From Macrostomum hystrix (taxonomy: Eukaryota > Platyhelminthes > Macrostomidae), in assembly GCA_950097015.1 (NCBI GenBank), contig CATNEN010000001.1, positions 18,852,501 through 18,916,500 on the forward strand: a DNA stretch of 64,000 bases. Direction: 5' to 3'. Made by a program: the position numbers and the translations under genes. How positions within the stretch are numbered: position 1 is the stretch's first letter; each line of letters opens with the position of its first letter. Positions 19,201 through 29,514 of this stretch are shown piece after piece. The notes below the pieces were generated by a model that saw nothing but the letters and a program-made list of their open reading frames with translations, was not told the origin of the DNA and did no database searches.

Positions 19201-22175
19201 CCACCCGCCGCAGAAATGCGCCGCGCCAGTCCAGTGTGGGACGAGGAGTTCGACAAGCTGACCCGCTCGATGCAGGAACGAATGGACGACTTTTTTCGCA
19301 CTCCGTCGCCCCTGGCTGCCGGAGCTGCTGGTGCCGACTTGCCATCGAATTTGAACAGGAAGGGAAAATTCGAACGACAGCCGGACGGCTCTATGCTCTA
19401 CCGAGTGACCTTCGATGTTCGCGAATACGAGGCCAACGATTTGAAAACTTCCCTAGTCAGCGACCGCACATTCAGGGTCTGCGGCAGTTCGAATCGGGTG
19501 GATCAGCGCACCGGCAAACAGTCCAGCGCCTCGTTTGACGAACAGTTCAGCTTGCCTGAGGGCGTGGATCCCAGTGGAATCCGGTCTGTGGTGGCCAATG
19601 GACAGCTCATCATCAGCGCTCCGGTGCTGCCACCGCAGTACGCTGCCAGCAGACCGCAGGTGCAGCAGCAGCAGCAGAGCAGGTACGTAAGCCGTGATCA
19701 TCAAATCATCTTATTTTATTATAAACCTCTGGTCTTCTGATTGTTGATTGGTCCTCTGATTGAAGGATTGGTCCTCTGGCTGAATGATTGGTCCTCTGAT
19801 TGAAGGACTGGTCCTCTGGTTGAAGGATTGGTCCTCTGATTGAAGGATTGGTCCTCTGGTTGAAGGATTGGTCCTCTGATTGAAGGATTGGTCCTCTGAT
19901 TGAAGGATTGGTCCTCTGATTGAAGGATTGGTCCTCTGATTGAAGGATTGGTCCTCTGATTGAAGGATTGGTCCTCTGATTGAAGGATTGGTCCTCTGAT
20001 TGAAGGATTGGTCCTCTGATTGAAGGATTGGTCCTCTGATTGAAGGATTGGTCCTCTGATTGAAGGACTGGTCCTCTGATTGAAGGACTGGTCCTCTGAT
20101 TGAAGTACTGGTCCTCTGATTGTTGATCGGTCCTCTGATTGAAGGATAGGTCCTCTGATTGAAGGATTGGTCCTCTGATTGAAGGATTGGTCCTCTGATT
20201 GAAGGATTGGTCCTCTGATTGAAGGACTGGTCCTCTGATTGTTGATTGGTCCTCTGATTGAAGGATTGGTCTTCTGATTGTTGATTGGTCCTCTGATTGA
20301 AGGATTGGTCCTCTGGCTGAATGATTGGTCCTCTGATTGAAGGACTGGTCCTCTGGTTGAAGGATTGGTCCTCTGATTGAAGGATTGGTCCTCTGGTTGA
20401 AGGATTGGTCCTCTGATTGAAGGATTGGTCCTCTGATTGAAGGATTGGTCCTCTGATTGAAGGATTGGTCCTCTGATTGAAGGATTGGTCCTCTGATTGA
20501 AGGATTGGTCCTCTGATTGAAGGATTGGTCCTCTGATTGAAGGATTGGTCCTCTGATTGAAGGATTGGTCCTCTGATTGAAGGATTGGTCCTCTGATTGA
20601 AGGACTGGTCCTCTGATTGAAGGACTGGTCCTCTGATTGAAGTACTGGTCCTCTGATTGTTGATCGGTCCTCTGATTGAAGGATAGGTCCTCTGATTGAA
20701 GGATTGGTCCTCTGATTGAAGGATTGGTCCTCTGATTGAAGGATTGGTCCTCTGATTGAAGGACTGGTCCTCTGATTGAAGGATTGGTCCTCTGATTGAA
20801 GGATTGGTCCTCTGATTGAAGGATTGGTCCTCTGATTGAAGGACTGGTCCTCTGGTTGAAGGATTGGTCCTCTGATTGAAGGACTGGTCCTCTGATTGAA
20901 GGATTGGTCCTCTGGTTGAAGGATTGGTCCTCTGATTGAAGGACTGGTCCTCTGATTGAAGGATTGGTCCTCTGATTGAAGGACTGGTCCTCTGATTGCA
21001 GGATTGGTCCTCTGATTGAAGGATTGGTCCTCTGATTGAAGGATTGGTCCTCTGATTGAAGGATTGGTCCTCTGATTGAAGGATTGGTCCTCTGATTGAA
21101 GGACTGGTCCTCTGATGGAAGGATTGGTCCTCTGATTGAAGGATTGGTCCTCTGATTGAAGGACTGGTCCTCTGATTGAAGGATTGGTCCTCTGATTGAA
21201 GGATTGGTCCTCTGATTGAAGGATTGGTCCTCTGATTGAAGGATTGGTCCTCTGATTGAAGGATTGGTCCTCTGATTGCAGGACTGGTCCTCTGATTGAA
21301 GGATTGGTCCTCTGATTGAAGGATTGGTCCTCTGATTGAAGGATTGGTCCTCTGATTGAAGGATTGGTCCTCTGATTGAAGGATTGGTCCTCTGATTGCA
21401 GGACTGGTCCTCTGATTGAAGGATTGGTCCTCTGGTTGAAGGATTGGTCCTCTGATTGAAGGACTGGTCCTCTGATTGAAGGATTGGTCCTCTGATTGAA
21501 GGATTGGTCCTCTGATTGAAGGATTGGTCCTCTGATTGAAGGATTGGTCCTCTGATTGAAGGACTGGTCCTCTGATGGAAGGATTGGTCCTCTGATTGAA
21601 GGATTGGTCCTCTGATGGAAGGATTGGTCCTCTGGTTGAAGGATTGGTCCTCTGATGGAAGGATTGGTCCTCTGATTGATTGCTTTTTACCGGCTCAAAA
21701 GTTTATTATCGCGAATATTTTAATCCGGGATAACGAATCGCAAATTATACCCAATCTTCACAGACTGTTTGCCGGCAGTCCTCGTTTGTCGCCAAGGTCA
21801 AATTCTCCCAGCGCGTTCTCCCAGCCTCTCGTGACATCCCAGCAGCAGCAGCAGCAGCAGCAGGCAAGCGGTGTTCGCACTGCCAGCGCCTTTCAACTGG
21901 AAGTTGACGTTGGTCGCGAGTTCGAGCCCGAAGACCTGACGGTGGCGACGGTGGACGGCGGCCGTCGCCTGACGGTGCACGGCAGACGCGAAGTCAAGTC
22001 GGCTGGCAAGACGTCGATGCGAGAATTCCGTGACGAATTCGACCTGCCGGCGAATGTCGACTCCAGGCTGGTGACGGCTCGGCTAAGAAACGACGGCCGG
22101 GTCATTGTTGACATGCCGTTGCTAAGGGAGACGGCCGGATTCACCTACGCGCCGGTGGTGGTGGATCACAAGTGA
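16281..22175 (+). CDS. Small heat-shock protein with two alpha-crystallin domains, three exons
   Basis: ATP-independent cytosolic chaperone that would hold unfolding proteins. Exons 16281-16356, 19214-19682 and 21764-22175 join in phases 1 and 2 to give 318 residues. Residues 1-30 are a Ser/Pro-rich leader. The first alpha-crystallin domain spans about 88-167 (YRVTFDVREYEANDLK, then SFDEQFSLPEGVDPSGI and NGQLIISAP). A poly-Gln linker follows. The second spans about 224-302 (FQLEVDVGREFEPEDLTV, FRDEFDLPANVDSRLV, NDGRVIVDMPLL). Each domain is on its own exon, and a 2-kb minisatellite separates them, which suits an origin by exon duplication. Two such domains in one chain are characteristic of flatworm small heat-shock proteins. 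No IxI motif is evident at the C terminus, which ends in APVVVDHK. The start codon is supported by the TATA box at 16186. Confidence 0.92.
16435..17300. repeat. Minisatellite 1 in sHSP intron 1, 27-bp unit
   Basis: About 32 copies of a unit containing gtgtgtatctcaccctagaa followed by tctcaca. Open frames on the plus strand (Ser-Val-Tyr-Leu-Thr-Leu-Glu-Ser-His) arise because 27 is divisible by three. The ccctag core only superficially recalls telomeric repeats. Confidence 0.97.
17301..17760. other. sHSP intron 1, unique sequence
   Basis: No repeat or supported gene between the first and second arrays of this intron. Confidence 0.5.
17822..18312. repeat. Minisatellite 2 in sHSP intron 1, 30-bp unit
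   Basis: Ten essentially identical 30-bp copies (gaaggattcaggggtagaag plus acaccccact), then a compound section in which a shorter ctcactcaaggggg unit alternates with the 30-mer. Both strands stay open in several frames because the unit is a multiple of three. Confidence 0.97.
18313..18660. other. sHSP intron 1, unique AT-rich sequence
   Basis: Nothing recognised. Confidence 0.5.
18662..19185. repeat. Minisatellite 3 in sHSP intron 1, 30-bp unit
   Basis: About 16 copies built from cctataaaatcactcctcgc and atcacccacc, with a short ccaataaaatcacccacccc variant. It ends about 30 bp before the exon 2 acceptor. Confidence 0.95.
19740..21680. repeat. Minisatellite in sHSP intron 2, 20-bp unit with higher-order duplication
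   Basis: Nearly one hundred copies of gattgaaggattggtcctct. Marker variants show a larger duplication: the rare ggctgaatg variant occurs at 19778 and again at 20315, flanked by the same order of ttgttgatt, ggttgaagg and aaggactgg variants, so a block of about 537 bp was copied. The array fills almost the whole intron between the two alpha-crystallin exons. Confidence 0.97.
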
Positions 22176-22885
22176 TAAAAAATACTGAGTTTTGTTGAGC
22201 CCATTCCTTAGCTGGGACTCTGCCTTTATCGCGACCTCATCAGCGGAAAACTGAACAAACTTTTTGTGTACTTTAGCTGCCGCATCTCATTGTGGATTGT
22301 TCGTTAGATTCTAGCATTCAACAGCTGCTTTTTAAACCGTTTCTGTTCTGGCTATATTATTAGATTACCGTGGAAAAAATTAATTGAGTTGAAGTAGCCT
22401 AGCATAACTACTTCCTGTTAGTACTCGTAGTTTAGAGTGTTAATTAACACAATTTTTGTTACTGCGACCCTAAAACACTTTTATCACTGAAAAAAATCGT
22501 TATTAATTCATATCGTTCATATTTACTACATGTAGTATTAGTATGTTCTTTGCATTCTCGGACAGCAAGGCAATTCTTTGTCTAAAATATACAAGTATAT
22601 TCTTTTTCGTTAAAGTAGAACCTTTCAATAAGTAGAGTGGGTGGATTCATATTGTTCATCAATTTGGCCAGCCGTAGTTAATATGTATTCCAAGGTCATA
22701 ATTAGTGTATTTAAAAGCAAGCTGAGTAAAAAGCAAAGAAAGTGCAAGAATTTAGTGACACAATAATAATAATCAAGAAAGTAAAAGTAAAGATTGCTTT
22801 GAAACTTGAAAATTAAAGCAAGCGTTTATTAAAGTAAAAGCAACATCGAAACTCTAAGCCATGGACTAGTTAAAAAGAATATAAT
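22176..22885 (+). other. 3' UTR and downstream region of the sHSP gene
   Basis: AT-rich, no supported ORF. Candidate attaaa polyadenylation signals occur, for example near 22810, but I cannot tell which one is used. Confidence 0.4.
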
Positions 22886-22894
22886 TATATGAAA

Positions 22895-24115
22895 TTCGGC
22901 GACTCTATGGAACTCGGCGACTCTATGGAATTCGGCGACTCTACGGAATTCGGCGACTCTATGGAATTCGGCGACTCTATGGAATTCGGCGACTCTATGC
23001 AATTCGGCGACTCTATGGAATCCGGCGACTCTATGCAATTCGGCGACTCTATGGAATCCGGCGACTCTATGCAATTCGGCGACTCTATGGAATCCGGCGA
23101 CTCTATGGAACTCGGCGACTCTATGGAACTCGGCGACTCTATGGAATCCGGCGACTCTATGGAATCCGGCGACTCTATGGAACTCGGCGACTCTATGGAA
23201 CTCGGCGACTCTATGGAATCCGGCGACTCTATGCAATTCGGCGACTCTATGGAACTCGGCGACTCTATGGAACTCGGCGACTCTATGGAATCCGGCGACT
23301 CTATGGAATTCGGCGACTCTATGGAACTCGGCGACTCTATGGAACTCGGCGACTCTATGCAATTCGGCGACTCTATGGAATCCGGCGACTCTATGGAATC
23401 CGGCGACTCTATGGAATTCGGCGACTCTATGGAACTCGGCGACTCTATGGAATCCGGCGACTCTATGCAATTCGGCGACTCTATGGAACTCGGCGACTCT
23501 ATGGAACTCGGCGACTCTATGCAATTCGGCGACTCTATGGAATCCGGCGACTCTATGGAATCCGGCGACTCTATGGAACTCGGCGACTCTATGCAATTCG
23601 GCGACTCTATGGAATCCGGCGACTCTATGGAATCCGGCGACTCTATGGAATTCGGCGACTCTATGGAACTCGGCGACTCTATGGAACTCGGCGACTCTAT
23701 GCAATTCGGCGACTCTATGCAATTCGGCGACTCTATGGAATCCGGCGACTCTATGGAATCCGGCGACTCTATGGAATTCGGCGACTCTATGGAATTCGGC
23801 GACTCTATGGAATCCGGCGACTCTATGGAATTCGGCGACTCTATGCAATTCGGCGACTCTATGGAATTCGGCGACTCTATGGAATTCGGCGACTCTATGG
23901 AATCCGGCGACTCTATGGAATCCGGCGACTCTATGCAATTCGGCGACTCTATGGAATCCGGCGACTCTATGGAATCCGGCGACTCTATGGAACTCGGCGA
24001 CTCTATGGAATTCGGCGACTCTATGGAACTCGGCGACTCTGTGGAACTCGGCGACTCTATGGAACTCGGCGACTCTATGGAACTCGGCGACTCTATGGAA
24101 TTCAGTGAACCGATG
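22895..24115. repeat. Minisatellite, 18-bp unit with four variant types, open in several frames
   Basis: About 67 copies of ggcgactctatggaattc. Variation is almost confined to the last six bases, which are gaattc, gaactc, gaatcc or caattc. The plus frame reads Gly-Asp-Ser-Met-Glu-Phe repeats (425-residue ORF, 22889-24166), and two minus frames are also open for 369-414 residues. Simultaneous openness in three frames and replacement-type variation argue for a non-coding array. It lies between the convergent 3' ends of the sHSP and TRP-like genes. Confidence 0.93.
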
Positions 24116-24162
24116 GAATTCAGTGACATGTTGGTCTCCAGTTTCTGTCGAAGCCGAAGCTC

Positions 24163-27100
24163 CTAATCAACATCCTGAACAGTCAGGTCGGTGCTAGCGG
24201 ATCCCAGTTCCTCGCAGCCAGTCCGGTCCTCATCTTCTGACTCACTCGAGTCGAATTCCTCAGCGACAATTGGGCAGCACAGCACAATATTCACATTGGG
24301 ATATGTTCCCAAACACCGGCGGAGCGGTGCCATGGCGAACTCACTCAGTGAGCCGATCAATATGAGGTGGACAGCCTTGTGCTCAACGTAGCAGTCCCGC
24401 ACGCTTGCTAGCAGCATCGACTGCAGAGCGGTGGCGAAGTTCATGAAGAACACGGGCAGGGCGATGACGAAGAAAATGTGAATCTGCAGGCGGTTCAGAA
24501 TCGCCAGGTCGTTGGCACGGGAATCGGCCAGCTTCTGGGTGCGATCCGTCATTGTGTTGATTGACAGCAGGAAGGCCTGGTAGATCTGGATTGCGGATTG
24601 GAGCGAATTGGTCTCTGGTGACTTTTGATCTCGGGGGGTCAGTTGACCCCTCGCTTTGGCCCTCGTTGACCCCCTTGAAATCTTATAGACTTGTGGAGGG
24701 GTCAATTGACGCTTATTGAAACATTTGATAACTTCTGATTTCAGGTAGCTAGTGAGTTGACCCCCATAGCTCAACGTGGCATATTCCAATCGTTAAGGGA
24801 GGGGGTCAGTTGACCCTCCTTGACCTCCCTTTGACATCTTCTGATCTCTCGAAGGTCATTTGACCCCGTTTTTTGACAAAAATTCTCTCGGTTCATCGTA
24901 AAGGACGGAAACATATTTGATCAATAATGGTGGACTTTCACTAAAGATCTGTCATTCGGTTTGGGAGCTATTGAAGGATTCTACTGTTAAGGGCCGCAGC
25001 AGCAACAACAAACCTGCATAAGATTCGAACCCATGGCTGTCTCAGTAGTCAGTTCAGCGGCCCGGCTGCCATTGACAACAGCAGGAGCTGCGGCAGCGTC
25101 AGCAGCAGCGGCTGCCACGACGGCTCTGGCAACCTCTGGAGCCAGCAGCCTGCCGAACAGGTACAACAGCAGGCTGTAGCCAACTGCGAATGGTACGAAG
25201 GCCTTGATGCAGTGGACGAGGCAGAAGGAGAATCTTGACACCGAGTCCCAGATGGCAGTTCGAAGCTGGCAGAGGGTCACGTAGGTGGCCGTTATCAGCA
25301 GGTTCAACTGGGCGGTGGCAGCCACGGCGTGCGCCGTCGATACGGCGTCGCTGGTCTCGTATGGCGACGCCACTAGTACGACGATGAGGATCGAGGAGCT
25401 GAAGCAGCAGAGGAGGCAGCAGATCGAATAGCTCAGCATCTCCGACTGGCCAGCCCGGGGTTGCTTGGGGTGGCCGGAGGCGCGAAGGTGGCGCTCCCGA
25501 CAGAATATGAACGACAGAATCATCAGGCCCTGGAGGACAGGTGAACAAAGTGACAGGTGAATAGATTGACAGGTGAATAGAGTGACAGGTGAATAGAGTG
25601 ACAGGTGAATAGAGTGACAGGTGAATAGAGTGACAGGTGAATAGAGTGACAGGTGAATTGAGTGACAGGTGAATAGAGTGACAGGTGAATAGAGTGACAG
25701 GTGAATAGAGTGACAGGTAAACAGAGTGACAGGTGAATTGAGTGACAGGTGAATAGAGTGACAGGTGAATAGATTGACAGGTGAATAGATTGACAGGTGA
25801 ATTGAGTGACAGGTGAATAGAGTGACAGGTGAATAGAGTGACAGGTGAATAGAGTGACAGGTGAATAGAGTGACAGGTGAATAGAGTGACAGGTGAATAG
25901 AGTGACAGGTGAATAGATTGACAGGTGAATAGATTGACAGGTGAATTGAGTGACAGGTGAATAGATTGACAGGTGAATAGAGTGACAGGTGAATAGAGTG
26001 ACAGGTGAATAGAGTGACAGGTGAATAGAGTGACAGGTGAATAGAGTGACAGGTGAATAGAGTGACAGGTGAATAGAGTGACAGGTGAATAGAGTGACAG
26101 GTGGAGAAGTGCGGAGCACACCTGGTAGCCGCAGGCCACAGCCACAAAGCTGAGCAGCAGGCAGTGGGGCCTGACAGTGTCCCCGGCTCTCCTGCTTGCC
26201 GGGTCGATGAGCAGTGTGACGGGAGTGAGAATGCTCAGCAGGCCGACAACCAGTGCAGAGTAGAAGAACAAGTTGATCGTCAGCAATAAGACCAGCAGCG
26301 GTCCCGTCTGCCGGTTCAGCTGGCGCAGCCACTCCGAGAACAGGCCAGATCGGCTAGATGGAGCCGACATGTAGCGAAAATTTTTTAAACAACTGCAGCA
26401 CAATATTAGTTTTTTTCCTCCTCTTTAATCTGCCACCCATCCTCTTCCATCCGCCTCCCTTCCTCTCCAATTTACCTCTAGAGTCCTCTACCCTCTAGCA
26501 CTGTCCTCTTCCCTCTAGCACCATCTTCTTCCCTTTAGCACCATCCTCTTTCCTGTAGCACCACCCTCTTCCCTCTAGCACCATCCTCTTCCCTCTAGCA
26601 CCATCCTCTTCCCTCTAGCACTGTCCTCTTCCCTCTAGCACCATCCTCTTCCCTCTAGCACCATCCTCTTCCCTCTAGCACTGTCCTCTTCCCTCTAGCA
26701 CCATCCTCTTCCCTCTAGCACCATCCTCTTCCCTCTAGCACCATCCTCTTCCCTCTAGCACCATCCTCTTCCCTCTAGCACCATCCTCTTCCCTCTAGCA
26801 CCATCCTCTTCCCTCTAGCACCATCCTCTTCCCTCTAGCACCATCCTCTTCCCTCTAGCACCATCCTCTTCCCTCTAGCACTGTACTCTTACATATTATA
26901 GCACAGTCCTCTACCCTCTAGCAACATCTTCTTCCCTCTAGCACCCTCCTCTCCACTCAACCCCCAGCTCACCGAAACACTCCCTCGGCCCGCAGCTGCT
27001 CGAAGCTGCTGGGGCAGTACCTGTCCATGACAAGCAGCAGGAGGTTCTTGTAGAACCTGCTTCTACCAGGGCCGGAGCGCCGGCAGCAGCCCTCAGTCAG

Positions 27101-28714
27101 GTAGTCAGCCAGCGACAGCACCCGGTGCTGGCAGCTCTGCAGTGCGCCGCCGTCTGACTCGAAACGACCGCCCGCGCTCCAGTAGCTGGTCATGAGGCTC
27201 TCGGCCATAGACAGTAGGCCCAGGTGCGTGGCGAGCTCGGCTGGCAGCAGGCCATAGACATTCTCCATCCGCATCATGTCAGCCAGCTGACTGGCGGAAA
27301 GCAGCCGCCTTCTCGCCAGGCTGCTGACAAGTTTGAGTCGATTTCGGCAGCGCTCGGCGTTGGACTCACCGCCCCAGGCGGCGCCGAGCACAGCGGCGTG
27401 CAGGACGTTGGTTCGAGTCGCTGGTTCAACCACGGTCAGCAGTGAAGGCCACTGACTCCAGGCTGGCGAGCTGAGAACCCGGCTGGAGCCGTGGAACACC
27501 GCCATGAGGATAGGATTCGTGGGACTTGAGTGCTGCTGCTGCCGCTGCTCAGTTTGAGTCTGGCAGCTCAGCAGAAACTTGCGCCATCGATCCGGTCCCA
27601 GTCGACGACTGAACCGCTCAGACCAGCCCGGTGAGTCACGGGCCAGGCTCCGCACGAACTGCCAGTGCAGCTGCTGCTGCTGCTGCTCCTGCTGCTGTAC
27701 AGTAGAGCCCGAGTGCTCAGAGTAGTAGAATGACCAATAATCCCATTGGCAGTGCTTGGCGACTTCTGTTCTCGTTTGGCAAGTGAATTGTGGACACCAT
27801 TGAGGAAGGAATTGTTGGGAAGAAATAAGGAGATCGGGAATGGGATAAGTATGAATAGGGAGAATAGGATGGTAGGAATGAGGAAGAGGATTGGAAGAAT
27901 GGGGAAGATGATGGGGAAGAATGGGGAAGAGGATGGGAAGAATGAGGAAAAGGATGCGAAAGGATGAGGAAAAGGATGGAAAGAATGGGGAAGAGGATGG
28001 GAAGGATGAGGAAGAGGATGGGAAGGATGAGGAAATGGATGGGGAAGAATGGGGAAATGGATGGGGAAGAATGGGGAAATGGATGGGGAAGAATGAGGAA
28101 ATGGATGGGGAAGGATGAGGAAGAGGATGGGAAGAATGAGGAAAGGGATAGGAAGGATGAGGAAGAGGATGGGAAGAATGGGGAAAAGGATGGGAAGAAT
28201 GAGGAAATGGATGGGGAAGAATGGGGAAATGGATGGGGAAGAATGGGGAAATGGATGGGGAAGAATGGGGAAATGGATGGGGAAGAATGGGGAAATGGAT
28301 GGGGAAGGATGAGGAAGAGGATGGGAAGAATGAGGAAAGGATAGGAAGGATGAGGAAGAGGATGGGAAGAATGGGGAAAAGGATGGGAAGAATGAGGAAA
28401 AGGATGGGAAGAATGAGGAAATGGATGGGGAAGAATGGGGAAATGGATGGGGAAGAATGGGGAAATGGATGGGGAAGAATGGGGAAATGGATGGGGAAGA
28501 ATGGGGAAATGGATGGGGAAGGATGAGGAAGAGGATGGGAAGAATGAGGAAAGGGATAGGAAGGATGAGGAAGAGGATGGGAAGAATGGGGAAAAGGATG
28601 GGAAGAATGAGGAAATGGATGGGGAAGAATGGGGGAAGAGTGGTGAGGAGAGTTTGTTACTCGCACATCACACGAGAATGTCATACCAGCGGCTGTCTTT
28701 GTAGGAGCCTCCAT
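24163..28714 (-). CDS. Divergent ankyrin-repeat, six-TM cation channel (TRP-like), five exons
   Basis: Probable membrane cation channel. Exons, in transcript order: 28687-28714, 26973-27765, 26122-26392, 25014-25529, 24163-24585; phases 1, 2, 0, 0; 676 residues. The N-terminal half has ankyrin-like stretches (NPILMAVFHGSS, TNVLHAAVLGAA, NVYGLLPAELATHLGLLSMAESLM). Hydrophobic segments follow in a six-TM pattern: GPLLVLLLTINLFFYSALVV, CLLLSFVAVACGYQGLMILS, a third near SICCLLCCFSSSILIVVLV, a fourth near LLITATYVTLCQLRT, S5-like CIKAFVPFAVGYSLLLYLFG, a pore-like IYQAFLLSINTMTDRTQ, and S6-like IFFVIALPVFFMNFATAL. The tail is acidic (EEFDSSESEDEDR). The arrangement suggests a TRPA/TRPC relative, but no family signature such as a TRP box is clear. 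The first exon (28 nt) rests only on splice signals and phase, and the last acceptor (24586) was chosen for phase. More N-terminal exons are possible. Confidence 0.6.
24640..24880. repeat. Short scattered repeats with a ggtcaattgaccc palindrome core
   Basis: In the last intron of the TRP-like gene, gtca(a/g)ttgacccc and its reverse complement recur at irregular spacing. They are palindromic because ggtcaattgacc is self-complementary. Confidence 0.5.
25545..26102. repeat. Minisatellite in TRP-like intron 3, 16-bp unit
   Basis: About 35 copies of gaatagagtgacaggt with attg and gatt variants. It fills the intron between the exons at 26122-26392 and 25014-25529. Confidence 0.97.
26430..26950. 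repeat. Minisatellite in TRP-like intron 2, 20-bp unit
   Basis: About 25 copies of ctcttccctctagcaccatc with a ctgtc variant. Confidence 0.96.
27835..28645. repeat. Purine minisatellite in TRP-like intron 1, with roughly 200-bp higher-order blocks
   Basis: Units of 19-22 bp around ggatggggaagaatggggaa. A distinctive gaggaaagg(g)ataggaagg marker occurs at about 28138, 28332 and 28546, showing three copies of a block of about 195-215 bp. Both strands carry long artefact ORFs. Confidence 0.95.
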
Positions 28715-29514
28715 CTGGTGTTAATTTTTTCACGCAAAGAATTAGATAAGATACAAAATGTCCGACATGTCCCATCAGATAATACTCATCCTTATATAAA
28801 GATATTGCATGCCTACCAAAGTAGCTGAGAATGCATCAGTTGAGCACTGGAATCGCACTGTGCTGTGCATGTTTGCATAGATAAGTGCCTTTCCGTGTCT
28901 TATTTGTTTGTCGCCACGGCATGGTCCATTCAAATCCTACTCAAAGCCACTCACTCATTTTCTTATTGAGTAGCAGTTGAGTAGTAAGCGTTAGAGGAAC
29001 TCAAACAGCTGCAGGTTGGCATGGCTTCAGACTAAAACAAAAATCTATATTCTTTATTCTCAATGAATAAACAAAAACTGCTTAGAATTCGAAATAAGAA
29101 TTGATTTTTACAACTAGCCGATATGTTTCGAAAAAGCGAGTATCTTCTAGATAATTTACTTTCTGTGTGAGACTAGTCTGGGTTTGAGAAGGCTTAGAAT
29201 TTTTTGCTTTTGAAGTTGACGCAACATTCATATCGAAAGCTACATTTTTATTCGACCTTATTAAGCATTTACATAAAATTGAAAAAATGTCACAAAAATG
29301 CGCATGCTGCACTACTGATCGAGTAGGTAGGACGAAAAAATAAATAGCTACGAAAACTGAAAAACCTTGCGTTGATACTTTCCAGGAACTGACGGTACAA
29401 AATTAGTTCTTTTATTTTTTTTCAAATCAGCAACGAACAAAAAATAGAAATTAATAATGAAAACTTAAAAAATAATATATCCCAAAGCTGTGAACTTTTT
29501 GCAAATTTACAAAA
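28715..29514. other. Intergenic interval upstream of the TRP-like gene
   Basis: AT-rich, no supported gene; probable promoter and 5' region of the TRP-like gene. A 76-residue minus ORF at 29082-29312 has no recognisable features. Confidence 0.45.

Noticed and set aside
22889-24166. 425-residue ORF of Gly-Asp-Ser-Met-Glu repeats as a structural protein gene
   Set aside because: It is open in three frames on two strands, unit variants change residues freely, and no splice or flanking coding sequence supports it.
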